From contig JANSXP010000032.1 of NCBI GenBank assembly GCA_024742875.1, forward strand, positions 1 to 64,000: 64,000 nucleotides of DNA, read 5' to 3'. How positions within the stretch are numbered: the first letter of the stretch is position 1; every line of letters begins with the position of its first letter. Origin of the DNA: Planctomycetaceae bacterium (lineage in GTDB: Bacteria; Planctomycetota; Planctomycetia; Planctomycetales; Planctomycetaceae). The notes under the pieces were generated by a model. It was given only the letters and a program-made list of their open reading frames with translations, searched no databases and was not told the origin of the DNA. Made by a program: the position numbers and the translations under genes. Of the stretch, positions 46,623 through 56,091 are shown piece after piece.

Positions 46623-47072
46623 ATGCGTCACATTATGCTCCTGGCCATCGCTGGCCTGATGGCACTGGCACCTGCAGCAGAAGCTGAAGCAGGTCGTCGC
46701 TGCCGCCCTTGCCGTCCGTGCAAGACCAAATGCGTCAAAGTTCGCTGCAAGCGCGTTAAGTGCAAGCCAGCCTGTGCTTCTCCCTGTGAAGCGCCTGCTG
46801 CCAGCTGCTGCTCAACTCCAGCACCAGCCTGTTCTTCATGCTCAGCGTGCTCGACACCAGCACCATGCTCAACTGGCTGCTCTTCCTGCTCAACGGGTTG
46901 CTCTTCCTGCGGTACTGCTTCTGGCTGTGCCAGCGGTGGCTGCCCAGTAGCAACGCCTGCTCCTGCTGCGGAAACTCCCGCTCCCGAGCCAGCTCCGGAA
47001 CCAGTCGACGCTCCTGCTCCTCCCGCAGAAGACGCTCCAGCGCCTCCCGCAGAGTCTGCTCCCAAGGCGTAA
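46623..47072 (+). CDS. Cys-rich exported protein with Pro/Ala tail
   Basis: 149 residues. Signal peptide MRHIMLLAIAGLMALAPAAEA, then a mature part in three zones. The first is basic with C-x2-C-x-P pairs and KCVKVRCKRVKCKPAC. The second, about 55 residues, is built of Ser/Cys/Thr/Gly motifs (CSSCSACST, GCSSCSTGCSSCG). The third is a ~45-residue Ala/Pro/Glu tail. About a third of the middle zone is cysteine, so heavy disulphide cross-linking or metal binding outside the cytoplasm is expected. Similar Cys-rich proteins are thought to build insoluble planctomycete cell-wall protein, but that is inference. It ends in a good terminator. Confidence 0.8.
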   Translation: MRHIMLLAIAGLMALAPAAEAEAGRRCRPCRPCKTKCVKVRCKRVKCKPACASPCEAPAASCCSTPAPACSSCSACSTPAPCSTGCSSCSTGCSSCGTASGCASGGCPVATPAPAAETPAPEPAPEPVDAPAPPAEDAPAPPAESAPKA

Positions 47073-47105
47073 CGAACAGCGAACGATTCGCTTTGAAGTT
47101 AAGAT

Positions 47106-47129
47106 GGCGGCAGGGATGTCGCCTTTTTT
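47106..47129 (+). terminator. Terminator of the Cys-rich gene
   Basis: GGCGGC (47106-47111) pairs with GTCGCC (47118-47123) over a 6-base loop, followed by six T (47124-47129). Confidence 0.75.
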
Positions 47130-47186
47130 CATGCGCAGAAACCGGCGCGCTGTACAGAGACCGACGGGTCTGGATCTAATGCCGCC

Positions 47187-48953
47187 ATGGTTCCACAGAG
47201 ACTAATTCTGTTGCTCGCGATTGCCAGTTGGCTGGCGGGCATACAGACTGCGCGGTCGGCGAGCCTGCATCCGATTTCCCATACGGATGCCTGGGTCCGC
47301 GTGACTGACCGCGTTGATGTGCGGCTGAACATCTTCCTGGACGACGTCCTGCGGTACGAGGGGCTGCTCCAGAATGACCCTGATCAACTGCCGCGTGATT
47401 CTGTTGCTCAGGCCATCGAAAACTACGACCGCCGCGTGGTCCGGCAGCTGCTGATATTCGACGCGCAGGGACGCCCGCTGCGCGGGGAGCTGACCGCCCG
47501 TCCCACCTGGCGAGCAACAGCCGATCAGGTCGATCTGCGGGCCAACGATCTCCTGAAGCTCACATGGAAAATTCGCTATTTGCCCACACATGATGCAGAG
47601 CTTTCTTTGTTGACCTTTGAGCATCAGTTTACCCATCCGGAACTGCCTGCGCCCGGCGAACTGCGGCTGCACGTTCAGCATCAGGCTACTTCACGACGAC
47701 TGGACGCCGTCGTGCCGCCGGGACGTCCCCACGTGCTGCATCTGCCCGCGGATCGCAGCGCCGTGACTGGGCGGGATCTGAACCTCATGCAGGTGCGGAT
47801 GATCCTGACGGCCGGCCAGGTCAGTGTGGAATTCATGGCGCCCGCGGAATTGATGAATGCCGCCTTGCCGGCAGAACCCAGCGCCTCGGTATGGTCCCTC
47901 GACGAACGGCAGGACTTCTTCCGTCAATGGGCCAGTGAGAATGTGTCCGCTCGTTTGAACGGCGGCGTTGTGAAAGCCGGGCAGATAACCGTGGAGTTTC
48001 CGGAGTTGTCCCCGGAGCGACGGGCGGACAGCGCGACGCAGTCCACAGGACTGACGGAGCCGGCGCACTGGCGGACACGATTGGTTGGAATTCGAATCGT
48101 TTATCCCCGCCCTGGGCGCATTGAGTCTTTCGCCCTTGCCGTTCAGTCATGGCCCGTTCGGTTTGATGATGTCGTCTGGGAGCGAATTACGCCAGACGGC
48201 CAGACTTCGTCTCTGATTTCCGCGACCCCGGGAGAAGGCCCGGTCTTCGCCAGCGAATGGTTTCCGGATGCAGTCAGGCCCGACAGTCAGTCGGTCGGGA
48301 ATATGCCACAGCAGTGGCAGTTGCAGTACTCGGAGCCGAATTCCTGGGGGCGGCTGACTGCCGGGGGGCTGGTCGCCGTCTGGCTGCTGTTGCTTGGACT
48401 CCGGTGGCAATCGCTAACAGCAAACCTGACGTCGCTGGTCGCTGTGTCCGTGCTGCTGCTCGCCACGGCGGGGTACTCTGCGACGCGCGCGACTTACCGT
48501 GTCGCCGCTGGTGATGTAAGGCGGTATTTGCAGTCTGCGCTCACGCAAATCTACACGTCGCTGCAGTGGAATGACGATCGAGCGGTCGTGGAGGTGCTTT
48601 CGGCATTCATGGAGCCCGATGTGACCGAGCAGACATTTCTGTCGGCGATTGGCTCTCTTGCGGCTGATTCCCACGAGCCGGTGACCACTGTTCTGGAGTT
48701 GCAGGTTGTGCAGGTGGACGTGCGGCCGTCCCCAGTCCCGGGGCGACTGCAGTGCGATTGCCAGTGGCACGTCAGCGTGATGATTGACCACTGGGGGCAT
48801 GCACACCAGCGGCAGCTGAAGCTGTCGGGAACCCTGGATCTGGTCCGGTCGGCAGACACCTGGCGAATTCGTGAATTCCGGCCGCAGACGGCCCGGTTCT
48901 CGGAAAGCCAGGCCGATTCTGCTGACAATATCTCCGACCTCGCAGGAGCATGA
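47187..48953 (+). CDS. Membrane-anchored exported protein of unknown function
   Basis: 588 residues, not recognised. Signal peptide MVPQRLILLLAIASWLAGIQTARS, then an extracytoplasmic region of about 370 residues that looks beta-rich (VDVRLNIFLDDVLRY, ELRLHVQHQATSRRLD). Two transmembrane helices follow at about 392-410 and 415-432 (GGLVAVWLLLLGLRW, LTSLVAVSVLLLATAGY). A cytoplasmic or periplasmic tail of about 150 residues begins YRVAAGDVRRYLQSAL and contains TTVLELQVVQVDVRP. No catalytic motif is visible. The ATG lacks a ribosome site. It precedes the twin PQQ genes by 215 bases and may belong with them. Confidence 0.7.
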   Translation: MVPQRLILLLAIASWLAGIQTARSASLHPISHTDAWVRVTDRVDVRLNIFLDDVLRYEGLLQNDPDQLPRDSVAQAIENYDRRVVRQLLIFDAQGRPLRGELTARPTWRATADQVDLRANDLLKLTWKIRYLPTHDAELSLLTFEHQFTHPELPAPGELRLHVQHQATSRRLDAVVPPGRPHVLHLPADRSAVTGRDLNLMQVRMILTAGQVSVEFMAPAELMNAALPAEPSASVWSLDERQDFFRQWASENVSARLNGGVVKAGQITVEFPELSPERRADSATQSTGLTEPAHWRTRLVGIRIVYPRPGRIESFALAVQSWPVRFDDVVWERITPDGQTSSLISATPGEGPVFASEWFPDAVRPDSQSVGNMPQQWQLQYSEPNSWGRLTAGGLVAVWLLLLGLRWQSLTANLTSLVAVSVLLLATAGYSATRATYRVAAGDVRRYLQSALTQIYTSLQWNDDRAVVEVLSAFMEPDVTEQTFLSAIGSLAADSHEPVTTVLELQVVQVDVRPSPVPGRLQCDCQWHVSVMIDHWGHAHQRQLKLSGTLDLVRSADTWRIREFRPQTARFSESQADSADNISDLAGA

Positions 48954-49168
48954 TTGCGGCTGCCGCACGGGGGGTGGTTGATTGAATTCGTGGGGCACTC
49001 GAATACACTTAACAGCAGCGAGACGGGGGCTTTGCGGAACTGAGGAAACGATTCAGCGTTGCCACCGCTCCTTCTCGCCCCTGCCTGCCTGTTCTACCTC
49101 CCCAACACCCCTCGCCTCTGTCGTCTCCATTGCGGCATACTGTTCACTTGACATCAGGACTAAACGAA

Positions 49169-51373
49169 ATGCGTAACCTCTGTGTGTTGATTGTTGCGGT
49201 GGCATCCACCTCAGCAATCGCAGCTGACTGGCCTTCATGGCGCGGTCCCGAGCACAACGGCATCTGCCGTGAAACGGGACTTGTAGAAACCTGGGACTAC
49301 GAAAATGGGACCAATGTCCTGTGGGAGTCCAATGTCGGTGGCCGTGCGGCTCCGATTGTCATGAACGGGCGAATCTACCTGCAGTGCCGAACAGAACACG
49401 ATGTGAGCACAGGCAGCAAAGAGCTGATCGACGCTCAGGAGCAGGTCATCTGCCGCGACGCCGCCACTGGTGATGTCATCTGGGTCGACCGCTTCAACGT
49501 GTTTCAGACTGACATCCCGGCTCCTCGTGTGGGCTGGGCGGCGATGGCCGGAGACACAGAGACGGGCAACGTTTACATGCACTCCGTCAGCGGCCTGCTG
49601 CGATGCTACGACGCCGACGGAAAGGTCCAGTGGGAACACTCACTGTTTGAAGAGTACGGCAAGATCTCCGGCTATGGTGGTCGAACGCAGGCTCCATTGA
49701 TCGACGAAGATCGTGTGGTTGTGGGCTTTTTCGGTTTGAACTGGGGCCGCACCAAGGCACCGCCACCGAAGATGACCTACTACTGCTTTGACAAGAAAAC
49801 GGGCGAGCTGCTGTGGACGTCTCCGGTTGGTGGTGGTCCCTTCGATACCAACTACTCGGTCGCCACCATTGGCGTGGTCGATGGTCAGCGTCTGCTGGTC
49901 GGTGGGGGAGCAGATGGTGGCGTGCACGCCATTAATGCTCGCACGGGTGAGCCCGTCTGGTCGTTCCGAATGTCCAAGCGTGGTCTGAATGCCTCACCTG
50001 TCATCGATGGCAATATGGTTTACATCTCGCATGGTGAAGACAACATTGACAATCTGGAGTTTGGCCGCATTCAGTGCATCAATGCCGTCGGCACGGGCGA
50101 CATCACCGAGACAAACAACGTCTGGCGTGTGGATGGTGTGAAAGCCGGCTACACGGCGCTGGTTGTCAAAGACGGCATCCTGTATGTCATTGCGGACACC
50201 GGTAAGCTGCACGCTTATGACAGCAAATCCGGCGAAGAACTGTGGGAATACAGTTTGGGAACCGTGGGCAAAGGGTCTCCCATCTGGGCCGATGGCAAGA
50301 TCTACGCCATGGAGGTGAATGGCAATATTCACATCCTCAAGCCCAGCCGTGAAAAATGTGAATCTCTGGCGTCGGTGCAGCTGAAGGCCAGCAATGGCGA
50401 CGGTCTTGACGAAATCTATGCCACGCCCGCCATTTCGGACGGTCGTGTGTTCTTCGTGACACGTGACCGCACCATCTGCATTGGCAACGAAAACGCTGGT
50501 AAAAAACAGGACGTGGAAATCCCGGCTCTCGTGGAAGCTGATGGCGGTTCGGATGTGGCCACGATTCGCGTACGTCCGTTTGAGCAGGCGTTCATTGGGG
50601 GCGGTGAGATTGATTACAGGGTTATGGGATACAACAAGCTGGGGCAGCTGATTGGAGAAGTCGATGCCGAGCTGACGCTGAGCGAAGGCTGGCAGGGCGC
50701 TAAGCTCGACGGTTTGCAGCTGACGATTGGCAAAGACGCGCCTGAACAGGGCGGCGAAGTCATGGTCAAGTATGGCGATGTCTCCACCTTTGCGCGTGTG
50801 CGAAACTTTCCGCCGCTGCCATGGAAGTGGGACTTCGAAGGCTACAAGCCCAAGCAGGTTGCCCCGACATGGATCAACGCGTTCCTGAAGCTGCAGCCCA
50901 ATTCCATCGGCGACACGATGGCGCTGAAACGCTCGCCCGGTAAGGGCCGACCCAGTACGTACTTCTGGCTGGGGCTGCCCGACATGAAGGGGTACACGGT
51001 TCAGGCAGACGTATATATGACAGAGCAGAAACGCAAGCTGCCAAACATGGGTGTGACCGTTCAGCGCTACAACATTATTTTGAAAGGCAACACCAGCAAG
51101 TTTGGTGTGCAAAGCTGGGCCCCCCATCTGCGGATGGCGAAGGAAGTCCGTTACCGCTCGGATCCTGACACCTGGTACACGGTGAAAGCGACCGTGCAGC
51201 TGAAGGAAGACGGCGCTCACGTGCTGGGCAAAGTCTGGAAACGCGGTGAAGCAGAGCCGGAAGAATGGACCATTGAGGCGGTTGACCCGCACCCCAACAT
51301 GACGGGCGCCCCGGGGCTGTATATGTACACACTGGCCGACGGTTACTTCGACAATGTGATTGTCACCGAGTAA
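49169..51373 (+). CDS. Secreted PQQ-type beta-propeller protein with extra C-terminal domain
   Basis: 734 residues from the ATG at 49169, which starts a signal peptide ending at AIAA near residue 19. The mature part begins [19 protein letters not shown], the usual opening of planctomycete PQQ-like propellers. Repeated blades carry the W-docking pattern [38 protein letters not shown] and [13 protein letters not shown]. After the propeller (about residue 455) lie about 280 further residues, ending in a concanavalin-like sandwich pattern ([29 protein letters not shown]). Probably a periplasmic substrate-binding or scaffold protein; no heme or dehydrogenase metal site is evident. Only 44 bases separate it from a second propeller gene. 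Confidence 0.88.
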   Translation: MRNLCVLIVAVASTSAIAADWPSWRGPEHNGICRETGLVETWDYENGTNVLWESNVGGRAAPIVMNGRIYLQCRTEHDVSTGSKELIDAQEQVICRDAATGDVIWVDRFNVFQTDIPAPRVGWAAMAGDTETGNVYMHSVSGLLRCYDADGKVQWEHSLFEEYGKISGYGGRTQAPLIDEDRVVVGFFGLNWGRTKAPPPKMTYYCFDKKTGELLWTSPVGGGPFDTNYSVATIGVVDGQRLLVGGGADGGVHAINARTGEPVWSFRMSKRGLNASPVIDGNMVYISHGEDNIDNLEFGRIQCINAVGTGDITETNNVWRVDGVKAGYTALVVKDGILYVIADTGKLHAYDSKSGEELWEYSLGTVGKGSPIWADGKIYAMEVNGNIHILKPSREKCESLASVQLKASNGDGLDEIYATPAISDGRVFFVTRDRTICIGNENAGKKQDVEIPALVEADGGSDVATIRVRPFEQAFIGGGEIDYRVMGYNKLGQLIGEVDAELTLSEGWQGAKLDGLQLTIGKDAPEQGGEVMVKYGDVSTFARVRNFPPLPWKWDFEGYKPKQVAPTWINAFLKLQPNSIGDTMALKRSPGKGRPSTYFWLGLPDMKGYTVQADVYMTEQKRKLPNMGVTVQRYNIILKGNTSKFGVQSWAPHLRMAKEVRYRSDPDTWYTVKATVQLKEDGAHVLGKVWKRGEAEPEEWTIEAVDPHPNMTGAPGLYMYTLADGYFDNVIVTE

Positions 51374-51417
51374 CCCCGTTCTCCGAACACAGAATTAGTT
51401 CTTCAAGGAAATCATCA

Positions 51418-53328
51418 ATGAAAATAGTCTTTGAAAAATCAGCGTGGCTGCTGACAGCGGCACTGCTGATCAGCGGCTGCGGAGAACCTCAGACGGCCGA
51501 TCCGGCAGACGTCTCAGAGCCGGAAGTCGAATCCGGCAGTGGCGTCGGTGGCGGTCTGCTGGAGGAAGATCTGGGCGAACCGGAACCAATGGAATCTGAG
51601 CCGGCCGAAGAGCCCGCGCCGTCCGAATCGGCGGATGCCGGTGTGGAAGCGGCACCTGCTGACGCTGTCGCCACCGTTGATCCGGAAACCCTGCTCGGAG
51701 CAGCGGCTGTCGCCGGCACAAAGCCAGCAGCCGAACCAGCTCCTGAGCCTGAGCCTGAGGTGAAGCCGGAACCTGCAGCCGAGCCCGAACCTGCAGCCGA
51801 GCCCGAACCTGCTGCCGAGCCCGAACCTGCTGCGGAGCCAAATACCGCAGTTGCTGCCGGCGACTGGTCCATGTGGGGCGGCACGCCGTCGCGCAACATG
51901 GTGAATTCAGCAACCGGCCTGGACTTCAGTTTTGATCCTGACGCCAAAACCAACCTCGTGTGGTCGGCACCGCTTGGCTCTCAGACCTACGGTAACCCCA
52001 TCGTGGCCGAAGGCCGCGTGCTGGTCGGCACCAACAACGGTGGTGAATATCGTGAACAGCACAAAGGTGACCGCGGCTGTCTGCTGTGCTTCGACGAGAA
52101 GAAGGGCACGTTCCTCTGGCAGCTTACCCGCGAAAAGCTGCCGCAGGGTCGTGTGAACGACTGGCCCGAGCAGGGCATTTGCTCCACGCCGTGTATCGAG
52201 AATGGTCGCGTCTACGTGGCCACCAACCGCTGTGAGCTGATGTGCATTGACCTGAATGGTTTTCACGATGGTGAAAACAACGGCCCTTACAAAGACGAAG
52301 TCGATACCGAAAAAGAAGATGCCGACATCATCTGGTCTCTGGACATGATTGATGAGTTGGGCGTGTTCCCACACAACCTGGCGACCAGCTCGCCCGTCAT
52401 TCACGGTGACATGATTTTCCTGCTCACCTCCAATGGTGTGGACGAAGCTCACCTGGAAGTGCCCTCGCCGCGTGCTCCCTGCTTTATCGCTGTGAACAAG
52501 AACACGGGTGAGGTGATCTGGGAAGACAACTCTCCGGCTCTGGATTCCAAAGCGCCCGCTCCTTTTGACAACATTCTCCACGGTCAGTGGGGCTCGCCTG
52601 CTCTGGGCGAAGTCAACGGCAAGCTGCAGGTGTTCATGCCGGGCGGTGATGGTGTGCTCTACACGTATGACGCCATGACGGGCGATCTGCTGTGGTGGTT
52701 TGACCTGAACCCCAAAGAATCAGCGTGGGAACTGGGTGGCCGTGGTACTCGCAACGCCATCATTTCCACCCCCGTCTTCCACGAAAACAGCGTGCTGCTT
52801 TCGGTGGGCCAGGACCCGGAACACGGGGAAGGCGTTGGCCACTTCTACCGCATTGACGCCACCAAAATGGGTGACGTGAGCCCACAGATCGCAGATGGCG
52901 ATGGCTGGAAGGACAACCCCAACAGCGCAGAGATCTGGCACTACGGTGGCATTGACGAAGATGGCAGCATCACGGGAGAGAAGAACGGACTTATCTACCG
53001 TCGGACCATTTCAACTGTCTCGATCTCTGATGGACTGGTTTATGCTCCGGACCTGAGCGGATTTCTGCACTGCGTCGATTTCAAGACAGGTGAGAAGAAA
53101 TGGGTCTATGACACATTCGCAGCTGTCTGGGGTTCTCCAATGGTGGTCGATGGTCACGTTCTGCTCGGTGACGAAGACGGCGAACTGGTCCTGCTGGAAG
53201 CCGGGCCGGAGCTGAAAGAACTGGAAACCAAGATTTTCAATTCTTCCATCTACAGTACGCCAACGATTGCCAATGGCATGATGTTCGTGTCGGATCGATC
53301 GCAGCTGTACGCATTCAAGGTCAAATAG
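51418..53328 (+). CDS. Lipoprotein PQQ-type beta-propeller
   Basis: 636 residues. The N-terminus ends in LISGCG, a lipobox, placing the lipidated Cys at about residue 21. A low-complexity Glu/Pro/Ala linker of some 110 residues follows (it holds an 18-base DNA repeat, 51775-51840, reading AAEPEP). From about 145 the protein is a propeller ([66 protein letters not shown]). It is the second half of a likely operon with the secreted propeller just upstream, followed by a strong terminator. Both probably act outside the cytoplasm on the same process, which cannot be named. Confidence 0.88.
   Translation: MKIVFEKSAWLLTAALLISGCGEPQTADPADVSEPEVESGSGVGGGLLEEDLGEPEPMESEPAEEPAPSESADAGVEAAPADAVATVDPETLLGAAAVAGTKPAAEPAPEPEPEVKPEPAAEPEPAAEPEPAAEPEPAAEPNTAVAAGDWSMWGGTPSRNMVNSATGLDFSFDPDAKTNLVWSAPLGSQTYGNPIVAEGRVLVGTNNGGEYREQHKGDRGCLLCFDEKKGTFLWQLTREKLPQGRVNDWPEQGICSTPCIENGRVYVATNRCELMCIDLNGFHDGENNGPYKDEVDTEKEDADIIWSLDMIDELGVFPHNLATSSPVIHGDMIFLLTSNGVDEAHLEVPSPRAPCFIAVNKNTGEVIWEDNSPALDSKAPAPFDNILHGQWGSPALGEVNGKLQVFMPGGDGVLYTYDAMTGDLLWWFDLNPKESAWELGGRGTRNAIISTPVFHENSVLLSVGQDPEHGEGVGHFYRIDATKMGDVSPQIADGDGWKDNPNSAEIWHYGGIDEDGSITGEKNGLIYRRTISTVSISDGLVYAPDLSGFLHCVDFKTGEKKWVYDTFAAVWGSPMVVDGHVLLGDEDGELVLLEAGPELKELETKIFNSSIYSTPTIANGMMFVSDRSQLYAFKVK
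51775..51840 (+). repeat. 18-base in-frame repeat, lipoprotein linker
   Basis: About 3.7 copies of GCAGCCGAGCCCGAACCT encode repeated AAEPEP in the lipoprotein linker. Confidence 0.8.
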
Positions 53329-53377
53329 CGGACCCTTCAGGATACGGCAGCAGTTCGGCTGCTGATGTGCCTGCCGC

Positions 53378-53414
53378 GGCCCGACCATCATTCCGGTGGT
53401 TGGGCCGTTTTTTT
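53378..53414 (+). terminator. Terminator of the twin-propeller operon
   Basis: GGCCCGACCA (53378-53387) pairs with TGGTTGGGCC (53397-53406), including one G-U pair, and G plus seven T follow. Confidence 0.9.
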
Positions 53415-53519
53415 GCGCCCTGTTGTCGATGCTGTTCTGGCCTGTTCGGCCTCTGCGAATAGAATGACGTGCGTTGTGTGTTGGGCTCGATTCTCACTTT
53501 CAACCAGAATGAGACTGCC

Positions 53520-54293
53520 ATGAATGGCGTGCTGATATTCTTGACCAATCTGTTGTGCCTTGCCGGCAGCGGCCTCATGCCGCAGCCCCAACAGCAGGAG
53601 ACGGATGCGAAGATTGATCATCAGCAGATTGAAGCGCCCTTCCAGAGGCTGCTGCGGGACACTCAGGGTGACGCCAGGACCTCAAAACAGGTGTCCCTGT
53701 ATTCGCAGCGGGGAGATGCCCTGTTTTTCACCGGACAGTACAACAAGGCCGTTGCGTCGTATAAAAAGATGGTTGAGCTGCGGCCCTCGCTGGATGCATC
53801 CCACTGGCGACTGGGCATTGCACTGTTCTTTGCCAATCGGGCTGACGACGCCGTGCAGCAGTTTGAGAAGTATCATGCGTTTGATGATGTGGATCGCGAA
53901 AACGGCATTTGGAGATACCTGTCACAGTATCGGGCCACGGATGCTCAGACGGCAAAGAAGGAACTGCTGCGTTACGAGAAAGACGACCGCGAACCATTTC
54001 CTGCCGTCTATCGCCTGTTCGACGGCTCGCTGACGCCCGAGCAGGCACTGGCGAAGATTCCCAGGGATCTGCCCGCTGCCGAACGCGACAAGAGACTCTT
54101 TTACACAGAGCTGTATATCGGCCTGCATCTTGTCGTGCAGAAGCAAACGAAGCAGGCGATTCCTTTTCTGCGGCGCGCTTCTTTGCGGAAGTGGCCGCAA
54201 ACTGCCGGCGGTGGTCCGCGGTGGATGTGGCATGTCGGACGTGTACAGCTGAAAGACCTTCTGGCCAAATCCGGAAAGCAGGAAGACAGGTGA
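53520..54293 (+). CDS. Exported TPR-like protein
   Basis: 257 residues from the ATG at 53520, which begins a signal peptide (MNGVLIFLTNLLCLAGSGLM). Helical repeat sequence follows: YSQRGDALFFTGQYNKAVAS, YKKMVELRPSLDASHWRLGI and ALFFANRADDAVQQFEKYHAF are two to three TPR units. The rest (ATDAQTAKKELLRYEKDD, GLHLVVQKQTKQAIPFLRRA) is also helical. It is a protein-interaction module outside the cytoplasm, of unknown partner. It is separated from the propeller operon by a strong terminator. Confidence 0.75.
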   Translation: MNGVLIFLTNLLCLAGSGLMPQPQQQETDAKIDHQQIEAPFQRLLRDTQGDARTSKQVSLYSQRGDALFFTGQYNKAVASYKKMVELRPSLDASHWRLGIALFFANRADDAVQQFEKYHAFDDVDRENGIWRYLSQYRATDAQTAKKELLRYEKDDREPFPAVYRLFDGSLTPEQALAKIPRDLPAAERDKRLFYTELYIGLHLVVQKQTKQAIPFLRRASLRKWPQTAGGGPRWMWHVGRVQLKDLLAKSGKQEDR

Positions 54294-54466
54294 AGACTCA
54301 GTCATTGTGTCCGCGCCATTCTTCTGATTGCGGGCGCACCGCTGGGCATGCCGCGCATTGAGATACAGCGGACGTTTAAGGTCCAGGCGACGTTGAGGCA
54401 CGTCGCGCGGTGACGGGCGGGCAGCACGCTTGCCGCCGGGGAGGCATTGCGCTGCCCGGCCATTTC

Positions 54467-54509
54467 CATTCGGCAATGACCGTTCGGCAATAACTATTCG
54501 GCAAACGGC
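54467..54509. repeat. Threefold ~14-base repeat (TTCGGCAA core)
   Basis: CATTCGGCAATGAC, CGTTCGGCAATAAC and TATTCGGCAAACGG follow one another. Confidence 0.75.
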
Positions 54510-54645
54510 ATCCAGACCCACGCAGTTGCCGTCACCGTTGAGGTGGCCGTGTCGCATCTCATTCATCGTACATCGGCCAGGGAAAGGCCCGGCAGCTGCA
54601 GACGGCTCCTGTCGGCAAAGAAACCAGTCGTTGGGAAAGGATCGC

Positions 54646-54690
54646 CTGCGTCCGCTGCTGCGTCCGCTGCTGCGCCCGCTGACGCCGACG
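54646..54690. repeat. 12-base CTGCGTCCGCTG-type tandem repeat
   Basis: About three copies of a CTGCGTCCGCTG unit lie in tandem, the last changed to CTGCGCCCGCTG, then decaying into GACGCCGACGCC. Confidence 0.6.
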
Positions 54691-54894
54691 CCTGCTGACC
54701 GCTCGTCGTGAGCGTTCGATTGCTTATCTGGGAGAGGATCACATGGAACAGCGTGCCATGAGGTTGTCGACAGCACGCGTGGATGAGGCGGTGTCTGCCT
54801 GTCAGCCAGCGACTGCACACGGACGGTGCGCTCGCGTGGGGCCGGGCGTCCGCCTGCAACTGTTTGACGTCGTGATTGTCAGGCAGGACTCCAG

Positions 54895-56091
54895 TCAGCC
54901 GGCGTCTGAGGCCAGAGGATCGACCAGCATCATGTTGTCGCGATGCACGACTTCGCCGTAAGGAACATGTCCCAGGATCGAAGGCAATTCGGCCGATTTG
55001 CGGCCGGCGATGCTTTGGATTTCGTCTGACGAGTAATTGACCAGGCCGCGGGCGATCACGGTGCCCTGCTGATCGGCGATGTCGACAGAGGCTCCCTGAG
55101 CAAACGTGTGGTTGACGCTGCGAATGCCGACGGCCAGCAAAGAGCGGCCCTGCGTCGTGAGCGCTCGCACGGCGCCATCATCAACGGTGATCCGTCCGGC
55201 CGGCTGAGCGGCCAGTGCAATCCAGCGTTTCCACGCGGGAATGGACTCGCCTCGGGCCACAAACACGGTGCCGACGTCCTGACCGGCCGCGATTTTGTCC
55301 AGAATACCTGGCGCCCGACCATTGGCCAGGATCACACTCTCCCCCGTGGACACCGCATTCAGAATCGCCTTCAGTTTGGTGGCCATCCCACCACGACCGC
55401 GAGAACTGGTGGTGCCCGTCACATGCTGCAGCAGTGATTCGCCTGGCTGCTCCACTGTGGAAATCAGGCGACTGTTGGGACTGTCGGGACTGCCATCAAA
55501 CAGGCCGTCAATGCTGGACAGAATCACCATCAGCGGGCGCGGGACCAGCGTCGCGATCATCGACGCCAGTTGATCGTTGTCACCCACAGCGATCTCATCC
55601 ACGCTGATGCTGTCGTTTTCATTGATAACGGGAATCAGACCGAAATCGAACAGGGCGCGGACCGTGTTGCGAACATTCAGGTAGCGGGAGCGATGCCGAA
55701 AGTCGTCGATGGTCAGCAGCAACTGGGCCACCTGCAGGCTCTGGCGATGAAAGGCATCTCCCCAGGTTTTCATCAGGTGGGTCTGGCCCGAAGCCGCGGC
55801 CGCCTGCAGTTCCGGTAGTGACTGCGGTCGCTCGGTCAGATTCAGAATGCCCAGTCCGGCCGCCACGGCACCACTGCTGACAATCACGACTTTTCGTCCC
55901 GATTGAATCAGCCGCCCCACCTGTCCGGCAAGGTCCACCACCCGCTCCACATCCAGCGTGTCGTCGTCCCGGGCCAGCACATTGGAGCCGATCTTTACGA
56001 TGACAGTCTGCGACTGAGCAAACAGTTCAGTCCGAAGCGGTGTGGGCCGGGATGTCGGGTCGGATGCGAAAGAATCAGTTGGCGTGGTCAC
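54895..56091 (-). CDS. proB: Glutamate 5-kinase
   Basis: 398 residues. It phosphorylates glutamate as the first step of proline synthesis. Seen: VIVKIGSNVLA, VVIVSSGAVAAGLGIL, IPVINENDSISVDEI, NDQLASMIATLVPRPL and GRGGMATKLKAIL of the amino-acid kinase domain, then a C-terminal PUA domain (RITVDDGAVRALTTQGRSLL). The start is a GTG at 56091 whose last two bases and the next one form the TGA of the gene upstream (GTGA overlap). It is therefore translationally coupled to an unrelated-looking secreted protein. proA is not in the window. The coupling of a housekeeping enzyme to an envelope operon is unusual. Confidence 0.94.
   Translation of the reverse strand: MTTPTDSFASDPTSRPTPLRTELFAQSQTVIVKIGSNVLARDDDTLDVERVVDLAGQVGRLIQSGRKVVIVSSGAVAAGLGILNLTERPQSLPELQAAAASGQTHLMKTWGDAFHRQSLQVAQLLLTIDDFRHRSRYLNVRNTVRALFDFGLIPVINENDSISVDEIAVGDNDQLASMIATLVPRPLMVILSSIDGLFDGSPDSPNSRLISTVEQPGESLLQHVTGTTSSRGRGGMATKLKAILNAVSTGESVILANGRAPGILDKIAAGQDVGTVFVARGESIPAWKRWIALAAQPAGRITVDDGAVRALTTQGRSLLAVGIRSVNHTFAQGASVDIADQQGTVIARGLVNYSSDEIQSIAGRKSAELPSILGHVPYGEVVHRDNMMLVDPLASDAG

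Larger units (their letters stand above)
54294..54894. other. Gene-free stretch with short repeats
   Basis: 601 bases between convergent genes (TPR-like and proB). I find no gene. It contains three copies of a ~14-base unit around TTCGGCAA (54467-54509) and a CTGCTGCGTCCG-type tandem repeat (54646-54690). Open frames crossing it are compositionally odd and lack ribosome sites. Confidence 0.5.

Noticed and set aside
45741-46631. Minus-strand 296-codon open frame
   Set aside because: Antisense to the thioesterase with its unmistakable hot-dog motif.
54563-54859. Minus-strand 98-codon frame with an Ala/Asp run
   Set aside because: Its sequence is explained by the CTGCTGCGTCCG repeat; no start signal.
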